The notes under the pieces are model-generated. The model searched no databases, was not told where the DNA came from, and worked only from the letters and a program-made list of their open reading frames with translations. A stretch of 64,000 nucleotides of DNA from Citrobacter amalonaticus Y19 (lineage in GTDB: Bacteria > Pseudomonadota > Gammaproteobacteria > Enterobacterales > Enterobacteriaceae): assembly GCF_000981805.1 (NCBI RefSeq), contig NZ_CP011132.1, forward strand, positions 4,650,001-4,714,000, written 5' to 3'. Position numbers and translations under genes: made by a program. Of this stretch, positions 10,310 to 19,329 are shown in pieces (the first letter of the stretch is position 1; each line of letters starts with the position of its first letter).

Positions 10310-11239
10310 TTATCTTGCCCACTGACTTAAGAAAATCCCGACGACAAACAGCAGGTTAGTCAGCAACGCGGCTTTTACCGTACGTTCGAGCATCGGACGC
10401 ATCGCCGCCGGTTCCATTTGGCGCATAACGTAACGCGCCTGTTTTACCAGTACCGGCGCGGCCAACAGGAACAGCCAACCCCACGGACTTTGTAGCGAAA
10501 GCAGGTTAAACAGCGCCAGGCAAACCAGCGTCCCCATCAGCAGACCGGCATGGTAACGACGGGCATTCACCGCGCCGAGGCGGACGACCAGCGTATTCTT
10601 GCCGTTTTCCCGGTCGCTGTTGATATCGCGCAGGTTATTGATGTTAAGTACGGCAGTGGCCAGCAGACCACAGGCGGTTGCCGGAAGAATAAGCGCCGGG
10701 ATCAGCGTATGCGCCTGCAGATACCAACTGCCCATCACGCTCAGCCAGCCAAAGAAGACCAGTACGGAAATATCACCCAGGCCGATGTAGCCATAGGGAC
10801 GATTGCCCACGGTATAGGTGATGGCGGCAATGATCGACAGCACGCCAAGTACCAGGAAACCAACAAAATCCGCCGGCGTGCGGCACGCCACGGCAACCAG
10901 CGACAGACCGGACAAACAAATGAGTACAACGGTGATGACCAGCGCGCGCTTCATCTCCTGTTGGGTGATCACCCCTTTCTGCATCCCACGCAGCGGTCCG
11001 ATGCGGTCCGGTTTATCGCTGCCCTTAACGGCATCGCCATAATCGTTGGCGAGATTTGACAGGATTTGCAGAAGCCCTGCGGTAATGAGTGCCAGCAGGG
11101 CGACCAGTGGATCAAAGTATCCCCGCCACCATGCCAGGGCCGTACCGACGATGATCGCCGCGAAGGCGAGCGGTAGGGTCTTGGGTCGTAAGCTTTCCAG
11201 CCAGGCCTGGGAGCGGCTAATTTGTTGTTGTTCAGTCAT
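10310..11239 (-). CDS. menA: 1,4-dihydroxy-2-naphthoate octaprenyltransferase
   Basis: MenA attaches the octaprenyl chain to 1,4-dihydroxy-2-naphthoate in menaquinone synthesis at the inner membrane. It is a UbiA-superfamily protein with about eight to nine helices. The Asp-rich prenyl-diphosphate motifs are visible: NDYGDAVKGSD near 68-78, and NNLRDINSDRENGK near 203-216. I chose ATG (MTEQQQIS) as in E. coli. An in-frame TTG four codons earlier is possible, but it lies in the tail of the hslU terminator. Confidence 0.96.
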   Translation of the reverse strand: MTEQQQISRSQAWLESLRPKTLPLAFAAIIVGTALAWWRGYFDPLVALLALITAGLLQILSNLANDYGDAVKGSDKPDRIGPLRGMQKGVITQQEMKRALVITVVLICLSGLSLVAVACRTPADFVGFLVLGVLSIIAAITYTVGNRPYGYIGLGDISVLVFFGWLSVMGSWYLQAHTLIPALILPATACGLLATAVLNINNLRDINSDRENGKNTLVVRLGAVNARRYHAGLLMGTLVCLALFNLLSLQSPWGWLFLLAAPVLVKQARYVMRQMEPAAMRPMLERTVKAALLTNLLFVVGIFLSQWAR

Positions 11240-11251
11240 ATTTAGCGCCAA

Positions 11252-11276
11252 TAAAAATGGGGCCTTTCAGCCCCAT
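11252..11276 (-). terminator. Rho-independent terminator of hslVU
   Basis: ATGGGGC and GCCCCAT arms close a six-base loop, followed on the minus strand by TTTTTAT. It lies just past hslU and directly before the menA start region. Confidence 0.82.
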
Positions 11277-11305
11277 CAACAATGATGAAAATGCAGTGAA
11301 CGCGA

Positions 11306-12637
11306 TTATAGGATAAAACGGCTCAGATCTTCATCTGCGACCAGCGCATCCAGATGTTTGCTCACATAATCCGCATCAATTGTTATGCTTTGACCATTCA
11401 AATCGCTCGCATCATAGGAAATATCTTCCATCAGGCGTTCCAGAACGGTGTGCAGACGACGGGCACCGATGTTTTCGGTGGTTTCGTTAACCTGCCATGC
11501 CGCTTCAGCAATTTTCTTGATACCGGATTCAGTAAACTCAATGTTGACGCCTTCGGTCGCCATCAGTGCCTTGTACTGCACGGTGACAGAGGCATTAGGC
11601 TCCGTCAGAATGCGTTCGAAGTCGCTGGTGGTCAGCGCCTGCAGTTCCACGCGAATCGGCAGACGCCCCTGCAGTTCCGGGATCAGGTCAGACGGCTTCG
11701 CCACCTGGAATGCGCCAGACGCGATAAACAGAATGTGGTCGGTTTTGACCATACCGTGCTTGGTGGAGACGGTGCAGCCTTCAACCAGCGGCAGCAGGTC
11801 GCGCTGTACGCCTTCACGGGACACGTCCGGGCCGGAGGATTCGCCGCGCTTACAGATTTTGTCGATTTCGTCGATAAACACGATCCCGTGCTGCTCAACG
11901 GCGTAAATCGCTTCCTGTTTCAGCTCTTCCGGATTCACCAGTTTGGCCGCTTCTTCTTCAATCAGCAGCTTCATCGCGTCTTTGATTTTCAGCTTACGCG
12001 CTTTCTGCTTCTGCCCGCCCAGGTTCTGGAACATGGACTGCAGCTGGCTGGTCATCTCTTCCATTCCCGGAGGCGCCATGATTTCCACGCCCATCGGTGC
12101 GGCGGCAAGGTCTATCTCGATTTCTTTATCGTCGAGCTGGCCTTCACGCAGTTTTTTACGGAACGCCTGACGCGCAGCGGACGGCTCAGACTGTTGTTCC
12201 GCCTGACCCCAGTTATTTTTAGCCGGTGGGATCAGCACATCAAGAATACGTTCTTCCGCCATCTCTTCTGCACGATAGCGGTTTTTCTCGATAGCCTGGA
12301 CGCGAACCATTTTGATGGCGGCATCGGTCAGATCGCGGATGATAGAGTCGACTTCTTTACCGACATAACCCACTTCGGTGAATTTTGTCGCTTCCACTTT
12401 GATGAACGGCGCGTTGGCAAGCTTTGCCAGACGACGGGCGATTTCGGTTTTACCGACACCGGTGGGGCCTATCATCAGAATGTTTTTCGGGGTGACTTCA
12501 TGGCGCAGCTCTTCGTCGAGCTGCATGCGGCGCCAGCGGTTACGCAGTGCAATCGCCACGGAACGCTTGGCGTTATCCTGGCCGATGATGTGCTTGTTCA
12601 GTTCGCTGACGATTTCGCGTGGGGTCATTTCAGACAT
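11306..12637 (-). CDS. hslU: HslU (ClpY) ATPase of the HslVU protease
   Basis: HslU is the hexameric AAA+ unfoldase that feeds substrates such as SulA and RpoH to the HslV peptidase. The 443 residues match E. coli. Walker A GPTGVGKT is at 57-64, the pore loop GYVGKEVDS follows near 90, and Walker B is in GIVFIDEIDKI near 250. The inserted I-domain lies between them. The C-terminus ends in EDLSRFIL, the tail that docks into HslV. It follows hslV by 9 bp and is cotranscribed. Confidence 0.98.
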   Translation of the reverse strand: MSEMTPREIVSELNKHIIGQDNAKRSVAIALRNRWRRMQLDEELRHEVTPKNILMIGPTGVGKTEIARRLAKLANAPFIKVEATKFTEVGYVGKEVDSIIRDLTDAAIKMVRVQAIEKNRYRAEEMAEERILDVLIPPAKNNWGQAEQQSEPSAARQAFRKKLREGQLDDKEIEIDLAAAPMGVEIMAPPGMEEMTSQLQSMFQNLGGQKQKARKLKIKDAMKLLIEEEAAKLVNPEELKQEAIYAVEQHGIVFIDEIDKICKRGESSGPDVSREGVQRDLLPLVEGCTVSTKHGMVKTDHILFIASGAFQVAKPSDLIPELQGRLPIRVELQALTTSDFERILTEPNASVTVQYKALMATEGVNIEFTESGIKKIAEAAWQVNETTENIGARRLHTVLERLMEDISYDASDLNGQSITIDADYVSKHLDALVADEDLSRFIL

Positions 12638-12646
12638 GGGAGATCC

Positions 12647-13177
12647 TTACGCTTTAGACGGTAATTCTTCAATGGTATGGAAATGGTTGGTGTAAATGCA
12701 GATATCGCCTGCAATATCCAACGCTTTTTCAGCAATGTCGCGAGCGCCGAGCTCGGTGTTTTCCAACAGAGCACGTGCCGCAGCCTGGGCGTAGGGACCG
12801 CCGGAGCCGATGGCAATCAGATCGTTTTCCGGCTGCACGACGTCACCGTTACCGGTGATGATGAGGGAGGCGTTTTCATCCGCGACCGCTAACAGCGCTT
12901 CAAGTTTGCGTAGCATCCTGTCGGTACGCCAGTCTTTCGCCAGCTCAACGGCGGCTTTGACCAGATGTCCCTGATGCATTTCCAGCTTGCGCTCAAACAG
13001 TTCAAACAGCGTGAACGCATCCGCCGTTCCCCCCGCAAAGCCAGCAATGACTTTGTCGTTGTACAGACGACGCACTTTTTTCACGTTGCCTTTCATTACG
13101 GTGTTACCCAGTGTGGCCTGACCATCACCGGCGATAACCACATGGCCGTTACGGCGTACGCTTACTATTGTTGTCAC
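12647..13177 (-). CDS. hslV: HslV (ClpQ) peptidase of the HslVU protease
   Basis: HslV is the proteasome-like dodecameric peptidase. Removal of the initiator exposes the N-terminal catalytic Thr (second residue of MTTIVSVRRNG). The 176 residues match E. coli. GDGQATLGNTVMKG near 18-31 and the Lys in KKVRRL are the family's catalytic-site residues. The start codon is GTG. It is preceded by a heat-shock promoter and a leader stem-loop, both annotated separately. Confidence 0.98.
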   Translation of the reverse strand: MTTIVSVRRNGHVVIAGDGQATLGNTVMKGNVKKVRRLYNDKVIAGFAGGTADAFTLFELFERKLEMHQGHLVKAAVELAKDWRTDRMLRKLEALLAVADENASLIITGNGDVVQPENDLIAIGSGGPYAQAAARALLENTELGARDIAEKALDIAGDICIYTNHFHTIEELPSKA

Positions 13178-13211
13178 GAGCAGACCCCTTGGTTACAAAT
13201 ACAGAATACAA

Positions 13212-13232
13212 GCCCCGCACGGTGTACGGGGC
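13212..13232 (-). promoter_or_regulatory. hslVU 5'-leader stem-loop
   Basis: The minus-strand RNA can fold a nine-pair stem (GCCCCGUAC with GUGCGGGGC, one G-U pair) with a three-base loop. It lies between the heat-shock promoter and the hslV GTG. E. coli hslVU has a GC-rich leader stem-loop at this place that affects mRNA stability, so I call this the counterpart and not an ftsN terminator. Confidence 0.6.
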
Positions 13233-13245
13233 GTAATGCAAGTAT

Positions 13246-13272
13246 AGATGGGGGGGATTTTGGGGGTTTCAA
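13246..13272 (-). promoter_or_regulatory. Sigma-32 heat-shock promoter of hslVU
   Basis: On the minus strand TTGAAA (complement of 13267-13272) is followed after 12 bases by CCCCATCT (complement of 13246-13253). This fits the sigma-32 consensus TTGAAA/CCCCATNT. The -35 element overlaps the ftsN stop codon. Confidence 0.8.
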
Positions 13273-14252
13273 CCCCCGGAGGCGAGCCGAATACAGTTTG
13301 TGTGACCCGCCATCTTCAGACGGCTAATGGTGCTGTCGGCATTCTCTTTGCCTTTCACCGGCCCGATGACCACGCGATTCCAGCCATTGTTGGTGGTGAT
13401 TTTGGAGTCAAAGCCTTCGAAAGCCAGCTGCGCCCGCACTGTTTCTGCCTGCTCAGCGCCTTTAAACGAACCGCACTGCACCATCCAGCGACGTTCGTCT
13501 TTCTTCTCTGCTGTCGGCTTCGGTGCTTCCGGCACGCGCTCAACCGGAGCGGCCGGTTGCGCTTTTGGTGCAGACGCCGTTGTGTGCGCTGGGGTCTGAA
13601 GCAGATCCTGATACGGCTGTGACGTCGCGGCCGGTTTTTGCGGCTGCGTGGCAGGTTTCGACGGTTGCTGTACCGGCGCCGTTTGCGCTGTGCGCGTTTG
13701 CGTCTGTGGCTGTGTACGCGGCTGTTGAACCGGCGGCGTGTTGTTCCACTGCTGCTGTTGCTGCTCAACCTGACGTTGTTGAGCCTGGCGCTGTAACGTT
13801 TGCTGACGCTGTGCCGGCGTCTGCTCGTTCCACGGTACTTCGTTGAGCTGTGTTGGCTGCTGGCGCATATCGGCCTGCATTTGCGCAAGCAACTGGCGCT
13901 GTTCGTTGGTCAGCTGATCCGGCTTCATCACTTCACCGCCTGCAGACGGTTCTGTCGGCGCGCGTACGCCCGGCTGGCGGCTTTCCAGCTCTTTAATATA
14001 ACGCCAACGCTCTTCCGGCTTCGGCGGCAACCCGTTGCCGGTCACTTTCTGACCCTGCAACGTTTCGGATTCTTCTTTCTTATGATGCGTAATGAAGTAC
14101 AAACCACCGATAAAGGCCACAAGTACGGCGGCGGCAATGGCGACCATTGCGGGCGATACCGCAGACGTGTTGCGTTGCTTTTTCCGTGAGGTGCTCTTTT
14201 TGCGCCGCGAAGGTGCCGGTTGGCCGCGACGTACATAATCTCGTTGTGCCAC
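13269..14252 (-). CDS. ftsN: Essential cell division protein FtsN
   Basis: FtsN is a bitopic inner-membrane protein that triggers septal peptidoglycan synthesis. Its 327 residues are slightly longer than the 319 in E. coli. It has a basic cytoplasmic tail (AQRDYVRRGQPAPSRRKKST), one membrane helix (MVAIAAAVLVAFIGGLYFI, near 34-52), and the essential periplasmic helices with PEERWRYIKELESR. A long Gln/Pro/Thr-rich linker follows, then the C-terminal SPOR domain (WMVQCGSF...VVIGPVKGKE) that binds denuded glycan. The start is GTG, as in E. coli. The length difference lies in the low-complexity linker. Confidence 0.97.
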   Translation of the reverse strand: MAQRDYVRRGQPAPSRRKKSTSRKKQRNTSAVSPAMVAIAAAVLVAFIGGLYFITHHKKEESETLQGQKVTGNGLPPKPEERWRYIKELESRQPGVRAPTEPSAGGEVMKPDQLTNEQRQLLAQMQADMRQQPTQLNEVPWNEQTPAQRQQTLQRQAQQRQVEQQQQQWNNTPPVQQPRTQPQTQTRTAQTAPVQQPSKPATQPQKPAATSQPYQDLLQTPAHTTASAPKAQPAAPVERVPEAPKPTAEKKDERRWMVQCGSFKGAEQAETVRAQLAFEGFDSKITTNNGWNRVVIGPVKGKENADSTISRLKMAGHTNCIRLASGG

Positions 14253-14284
14253 TATCGTTTCGCTGTATTGATTTGTTCGTCAGC

Positions 14285-14311
14285 CCGCCATGTTACTTAA
14301 GCGGCGGGCCT
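14285..14311 (-). terminator. Hairpin between cytR and ftsN
   Basis: GCCCGCC and GGCGGGC arms lie in the cytR-ftsN gap. No clear U-tract follows, so termination is uncertain. Confidence 0.45.
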
Positions 14312-14337
14312 TTGACCAGACACCGTGTCTGAAAGGT

Positions 14338-15363
14338 TTACGTTAAGGCGCGCGTGGTGCCCCGAAGGATCAGTTCACAGTCCATCAAACGCGAGCCGCT
14401 GTTGACATTCTGCCCATGAATTTGGTCAAGCAGCAACAGCATCGCTTCACGACCAATTTCGAAGCGCGGTTGCGCAACGGTGGTCAGCGGCGGATCGCAA
14501 AATTCCGCGAGGGCGATGTTGTCGAAACCAATAATCGACAGGTCATCCGGGACTTTGATGCCCTGACGCTTGGCCCATGAGAGGGCGCCGAGCGCCATGA
14601 CATCGCTATGACAGAATACGGCGGTCGGCGGTTGCGGCAATTCGAACAACTGCCTGAGCGCATTGCCGCCAGCTTCGAAGGTGAAATCCCCGCGAGCGAT
14701 ATAGTGCGGATCCACCGTCACACCGCAACGACGCAGCGCCTGTACGTAACCCTGCAAGCGGTAATGACATAGCGGCATCTCTTCCGGCCCGGCAATGCAG
14801 CCAATGCGCTGATGCCCCAGTTCATGCAGGTAGTTCACGGCATTGAAGGCGGCGGTCAGGTTATCGATATGGACTGTGGGCAACTCCAGTTCCGGCGCAA
14901 ACTCGTTCGCCATCACCATCGGCGGCAGATTGCGCTGCTCTTCAATACTGGCGTCAAACGGCAGACGAGAACCCAACAGCAACATGCCATCAATTTGCTT
15001 GGTGATGATCAGATTGACGAAGGTTTTTTCCTACTGGTTCTGGTGCGCGCAATCGCCGATCAACACCAGATAGCCATGACTGGCGGCAGTGACCTCGATC
15101 CCACGGATCAGTTCGCTAAAGAAGGGATCGCAAATATCCGGGACAATCACCAGGATCGTTCGCGATTCATTACGTTTAACATTGCGTCCTGTCGCCTGCG
15201 GTAAATACCCCACCTCTACAGCTGCCTGTTCAACCCGGTTTCGGGTGGACTGAGAGACTTTATCGGGGTTCATTAGCGCACGGGACACCGTTGCCGTTGA
15301 GACTTTCGCCTTCATGGCAACATCTTTCATTGTAGCGGCAGCGGCCTGCTTATTCGATTTCAC
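14338..15363 (-). pseudogene. cytR: cytR, nucleoside repressor, interrupted by an in-frame TAG
   Basis: CytR is the LacI-family repressor that with CRP controls nucleoside uptake and breakdown genes (deo, udp, cdd, nupG, nupC). The whole 341-codon gene is in one frame: GTG start at 15363 behind GAGGAG, HTH in MKDVAMKAKVSTATVSRAL, ligand domain to RGTTRALT. Codon 111 (15031-15033) is TAG where E. coli has CAG (HQNQQEKT reads HQNQ-stop-EKT). Only a 110-residue N-terminal piece would be made, with the DNA-binding part but no ligand or dimer domain. The rest shows no second lesion, so the change is recent, a sequencing error, or is read by a suppressor tRNA. Confidence 0.93.
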
Positions 15364-15520
15364 TCTTTCTCCTCGCCTGGAAAATTCGGCGCAGCACAAT
15401 CCCTGTTTAAATTCACATCGAAAACATTTTTATCAGATAGCGGATGGAAACGGTTACAGAATTTTCATGAAAAGTGTGATGAATGTTGAATTTTTCGATC
15501 CGCCTCGCATCATGAGCGGA

Positions 15521-17719
15521 TTATCCCTCAATCGGATCGACATCCAGCACCCATTTCACCTTGCGCGACTCCGGTAACGTATTGATGAGCGCCAGCGTTC
15601 CGCTGATGATATGTTGCAAACGAATCCGCGACGGATGCTGCAATAAAATCTGCCAGCGATAGCGCCCGCCGCGCTTCGGTGCCAGCGCCGGTACCGGGCC
15701 TAAAATCCAGAGCTTATCGTCAGCCAGCGGACTGGACTGAATCAGATTACGCAGTTGCTGCAAAAACAGCGGCGCCTGCTGATTGTTATGATCTTCTGCG
15801 CGCACGATGACGTGACTGGTCCACGGCGGCAGTTGCAGGGTTTGTCGTTCCGCCAGCGCCTGTTCAGCAAATGCGTCATAGCCTTTATGCAACAGGGTTT
15901 GTAGCAGCGGATGTTCCGGGTGGTGGGTCTGCAAGACCACTTCCCCCTGTTTGCCTGCGCGTCCCGCGCGCCCGGAAACCTGGGTATAAAGTTGGGCAAA
16001 GCGTTCTGCTGAGCGGAAGTCTGCCGAGAACAGCGCGCCGTCCACATCCAGCAGCGCAACCAGCGTCACATCAGGGAAGTGGTGGCCTTTTGCCAGCATC
16101 TGGGTGCCGATCAGGATCCTTGCGCCACCGCGATGCACTTGCGCCAGATGCTGCTCAAGCGACCCTTTGCGGCTGGTGGTATCGCGGTCAATGCGGGAAA
16201 TCGGCACGCCGGGAAAGAAAGGCGCCAGGGCTTGTTCAAGCTGCTCGGTGCCTAACCCGACCGGTACCATATGCGTGGAGCCACAGGAAGGGCACTGACG
16301 TGGCACCGGACGCTGGCTGTCGCAGTGATGACAGCGCAAGTGATGCTGTGCCTGATGCAGGGTGTAGTAGTGATCGCAACGCGGGCACTCCGCAATCCAG
16401 CCGCAGTCGTGGCAAAGCAGCACAGGCGCAAAGCCCCGGCGATTGAGAAATAAAATCACCTGGTTGTCGGCCTGTAAATGCTGACGCATACGGGCGATCA
16501 GCGCCGGTGCCAGACCGGCCTGCACCTGCTGACCTTTTAAATCCAGCACGTGCTGGGTCGCGGGTCGCGCGTTTCCGGCACGGCGCGTCAGGCGCAGCAT
16601 ACGGTATTTTTTCTGGCGCACGTTACACAGCGTTTCCAGTGCCGGCGTGGCCGATCCGAGGATTATTGGAATGCGTTCGCTATGGGCGCGCCAGACCACC
16701 AGATCGCGGGCATGATAGCGCCAGCCTTCCTGCTGTTTATAGGAGCTGTCGTGTTCTTCATCGATCACGATCACGCCAAGATTTTTAAACGGCGTAAATA
16801 AGGAGGAGCGTGTGCCAATGACGATCGCCGCTTCGCCGTTTTTGGCCTTCAACCAGGCAGAAAGGCGTTCGCTGTCATTGAGGCCGGAATGCAGCACTTC
16901 CACCGGCGCGTTGAAACGTTCGCGAAAACGGGCGATGGTCTGCGGCGTCAGACCGATTTCCGGTACCATCACCAGCGCCTGCTTACCCTGCGCCAGAACG
17001 TTTTCCAGAATGCTCAGGTAAACTTCGGTTTTACCTGACCCCGTCACCCCGGCCAGTAGCCAGGCGGAGAAACTGTCTGACGCGCTGTGAATGGCGCCAA
17101 CGGCGGTGGCCTGTTCAGTGTTCAGTCGCAGACGTTCGCCGCAGACCGCGTAGTGCGTACGCCAGTCGCTAAAACCGGGGGTTTCGCTCGCCAGTTCACA
17201 CAAGCCTTTTTTACGCAGAGCCTGAAGCGCGGCGTCGTTGAATTCAAGAGCGGCGACCTGATCGCGCCAGATTTTCCCCTGTCGCAACGCGGCCAGCGCC
17301 TGCTGCTGTTTGGGGGAACGTTTCAGGCTATTGAGATCAACGGCCTGGCCCTCTTCGGTGGCAAACCAGTACCACATTGGCGTGTTGGTGGCAGGCTTCC
17401 CTTGACGTAGCAGGATGGGCAGGGCATGGAACAGCACATCGCCAATGGGATGATGATAATAATCCGCCGCCCAGATCAGCAGACGCCAGACGGAGGTCGA
17501 AAAGAGCGGCTCATTATCCAGCACATCAACGATCGCTTTCAGTTCATTCAGCGGCAGCTCGCTTTTGTCGCTGACCGAGACCACGATCCCGACGCGTTCC
17601 TGCTGTTTGCCAAACGGTACGCGCACGCGACATCCCGCTTTGACGTTCATGCCTTCCGGCAGAAGATAGTCAAAGGTGCGAGGGAGCGGAACGGGTAAGG
17701 CAACGTGCGCTACGGGCAT
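15521..17719 (-). CDS. priA: Primosomal replication restart helicase PriA
   Basis: PriA recognises stalled or D-loop forks and reloads the replisome through PriB, DnaT and DnaC. The 732 residues match E. coli. It has the N-terminal 3'-OH-binding domain (MPVAHVALPVPLPRTFDY), Walker A GVTGSGKTE near 225, and the DEEH box in VIVIDEEHDSSY near 318. A zinc-binding insert carries four Cys pairs (CHDC, CPRC, CHHC, CPSC) near 435-480, with helicase motifs such as SGRAGRAGKQGEV after it. It is divergent from rpmE. Confidence 0.98.
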   Translation of the reverse strand: MPVAHVALPVPLPRTFDYLLPEGMNVKAGCRVRVPFGKQQERVGIVVSVSDKSELPLNELKAIVDVLDNEPLFSTSVWRLLIWAADYYHHPIGDVLFHALPILLRQGKPATNTPMWYWFATEEGQAVDLNSLKRSPKQQQALAALRQGKIWRDQVAALEFNDAALQALRKKGLCELASETPGFSDWRTHYAVCGERLRLNTEQATAVGAIHSASDSFSAWLLAGVTGSGKTEVYLSILENVLAQGKQALVMVPEIGLTPQTIARFRERFNAPVEVLHSGLNDSERLSAWLKAKNGEAAIVIGTRSSLFTPFKNLGVIVIDEEHDSSYKQQEGWRYHARDLVVWRAHSERIPIILGSATPALETLCNVRQKKYRMLRLTRRAGNARPATQHVLDLKGQQVQAGLAPALIARMRQHLQADNQVILFLNRRGFAPVLLCHDCGWIAECPRCDHYYTLHQAQHHLRCHHCDSQRPVPRQCPSCGSTHMVPVGLGTEQLEQALAPFFPGVPISRIDRDTTSRKGSLEQHLAQVHRGGARILIGTQMLAKGHHFPDVTLVALLDVDGALFSADFRSAERFAQLYTQVSGRAGRAGKQGEVVLQTHHPEHPLLQTLLHKGYDAFAEQALAERQTLQLPPWTSHVIVRAEDHNNQQAPLFLQQLRNLIQSSPLADDKLWILGPVPALAPKRGGRYRWQILLQHPSRIRLQHIISGTLALINTLPESRKVKWVLDVDPIEG

Positions 17720-17965
17720 AAATCATCCTGACTTGAAATCTGGCCGGTTAGTATACACATTAGTCACGGGTGACGAGCGAATCAGTTTGCATGAGCGGGC
17801 TAATTTCTGTATGATTCGCCGCCTTTGATGCAAATTGATTGTGTCAAAACTTGACCGTTACCCGAGAATTTCACGCTGCTGGAAGGCGACGGGTAAAAAT
17901 TAACATCGCGTGGTGTCTGGCGTTAGGGCTGGAAGAGCGACGCGGCCTTAAACTGAGGTTTCCCC

Positions 17966-18178
17966 ATGAAAAAAGATATTCACCCGAAATACGAAGAAAT
18001 TACTGCTACCTGTTCTTGCGGTAACGTCATGAAAATCCGCTCTACCGTAGGTCACGATCTGAACCTGGACGTATGCGGTAAATGCCACCCGTTCTACACT
18101 GGCAAACAGCGTGACGTTGCAACCGGTGGCCGTGTTGACCGCTTCAACAAGCGTTTCAACATCCCGGGCAGCAAATAA
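17966..18178 (+). CDS. rpmE: 50S ribosomal protein L31
   Basis: This is a 70-residue large-subunit protein at the subunit interface. It is the zinc-containing form: Cys16, Cys18, Cys37 and Cys40 (CSCGN and CGKCHPF) are all present, unlike the Cys-free paralog YkgM made under zinc starvation. It begins MKKDIHPKYEEI behind a TGAGG-type site and ends with a strong terminator. The 246-bp gap to priA holds the divergent promoters. Confidence 0.98.
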   Translation: MKKDIHPKYEEITATCSCGNVMKIRSTVGHDLNLDVCGKCHPFYTGKQRDVATGGRVDRFNKRFNIPGSK

Positions 18179-18190
18179 GTTTCCGCTGTC

Positions 18191-18220
18191 AAAAAAAAGC
18201 GCCTTCTGGCGCTTTTTTTG
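18191..18220 (+). terminator. Rho-independent terminator of rpmE
   Basis: AAAAAAAGCGCC, a TTCT loop and GGCGCTTTTTTT form a textbook terminator just after the stop codon. Confidence 0.93.
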
Positions 18221-18284
18221 TATCCGAAGTTTATCTGTTTCATATTTTCTATTGACGTCTTGAATAAATAACGAGATGCTAAAT

Positions 18285-18299
18285 TGAAATGCTGTTTCT
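18285..18299 (+). promoter_or_regulatory. Candidate KdgR operator
   Basis: TGAAA-TGCTG-TTTCT, flanked by AAT and AATTT, fits the KdgR-type box of oligogalacturonate genes (TGAAA, five bases, TTTCA) with one mismatch in the second arm. It sits immediately downstream of the possible -10 element. The match is by memory of the consensus, not by a scored matrix. Confidence 0.45.
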
Positions 18300-18530
18300 A
18301 ATTTATCGATAAATTGTTTCTGTTGGTGATGTTCGTCTCTCTCATCTTTCTTTTTTTGCCATATTTTTTATTTGCTGGCAAAATTCAAAAGGTTTTAACT
18401 TCCCCGCTTAAATAAACTTCATTACGCAATATAAAATTATTTTTATCCCTTATTGTTATCATGGCGTTTTAGTCGTAGTGATACCGATAAGGTCAGATTG
18501 TTGTTGGCGTTTTCTTTGAGAGGGATTGCT

Positions 18531-19211
18531 ATGAAGCGTGGATATGCATTATTACTTATTCCATTATTATCTGGAGCCGCTCACGCAGGCTACGTAGATT
18601 ATCGTCATGAATATTATGATGATGGACGTAACTATGACCGTGTTTATATGTCTCACCGTTTTGCGACTGGTTTTGGTGTGGCAGTCGAAGCGATCTCCCG
18701 TTCCGATGATGCGCAATCTAATGATGCGTGGAACAATATGGAAAGTAATGGTAACGAGTATACTGCAAGCTATCAATTCACCTGGCAGGGTCTTATCTGG
18801 CAACCGGGCATCGCGGTTGAAACGGGTGATAACATGACGATCTATAAGCCTTATCTTCGCGTACAGTATAATATCAATGACAACTGGTGGACGGCGTTCC
18901 GCTATCGTCAGGAATATATGCGCAGAAATGCTGACGGTAAAGACGATCGGATGGTCTATCGCCCGGAAGCATGGCTCGGTTATAACGTCAATAACTGGAT
19001 GTTTGAACTCAACGGCATTTATAAAATTGCCGACAGTGAAGATTTATATAACAACAAAAATGAAGATTATGAATATAACTTCCGTGTGGCTTACAAGATA
19101 GGTTCCTGGGTTCCTTTTGTTGAAGTGGGTAATGTTTCCTCTGGTTATAACACGACAACGACGGACGATCGCCAGACGCGTTATCGCGTTGGTCTGGGTT
19201 ATAACTTCTGA
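18531..19211 (+). CDS. KdgM-family oligosaccharide-specific outer-membrane porin
   Basis: The protein has 226 residues with a 19-residue signal peptide (MKRGYALLLIPLLSGAAHA) and a small beta-barrel of alternating aromatic strands ending in RYRVGLGYNF. The DYRHEYYDDGRNYDRVYMSH opening and the repeated RY/RQEYMRR basic strands are typical of KdgM/NanC/OmpL porins, which pass acidic oligosaccharides. The start has a GAGAGGGA site; a 26-codon upstream extension is ignored. It is followed by a GPH symporter, which argues for a two-gene uptake route. The substrate is probably an oligogalacturonide or another uronic-acid oligosaccharide, by family only. Confidence 0.88.
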   Translation: MKRGYALLLIPLLSGAAHAGYVDYRHEYYDDGRNYDRVYMSHRFATGFGVAVEAISRSDDAQSNDAWNNMESNGNEYTASYQFTWQGLIWQPGIAVETGDNMTIYKPYLRVQYNINDNWWTAFRYRQEYMRRNADGKDDRMVYRPEAWLGYNVNNWMFELNGIYKIADSEDLYNNKNEDYEYNFRVAYKIGSWVPFVEVGNVSSGYNTTTTDDRQTRYRVGLGYNF

Positions 19212-19329
19212 GTGTTAACCCCGTTAAAGTGAAGTTTATCTATATAAAACATCATCAAGTGCCTTTCAATACGCAAACCATGCTTGCCTTAATTTTTTGC
19301 GTGAATAAGGTGTCTAAGGAGTTGACATA

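Larger units (their letters stand above)
18179..18530 (+). promoter_or_regulatory. AT-rich control region of the KdgM-type porin gene
   Basis: This 352-bp stretch holds the rpmE terminator and then very AT-rich sequence. A possible promoter is TTGACG at 18252-18257 with GATGCT 17 bases later. The candidate KdgR operator lies at the predicted transcription start. About 230 bp of leader would follow before the ATG; I see no further structure I can name in it. Confidence 0.5.

Noticed and set aside
13212..13232. Reading the hairpin as the ftsN terminator
   Set aside because: It lies downstream of a good sigma-32 promoter and lacks a U-tract, so a leader element of hslVU is the better explanation.
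14338..14985. Annotating the distal part of cytR as a separate regulator gene
   Set aside because: It is the same frame as the proximal part and lacks a DNA-binding domain; it is the remainder of cytR after the in-frame TAG.
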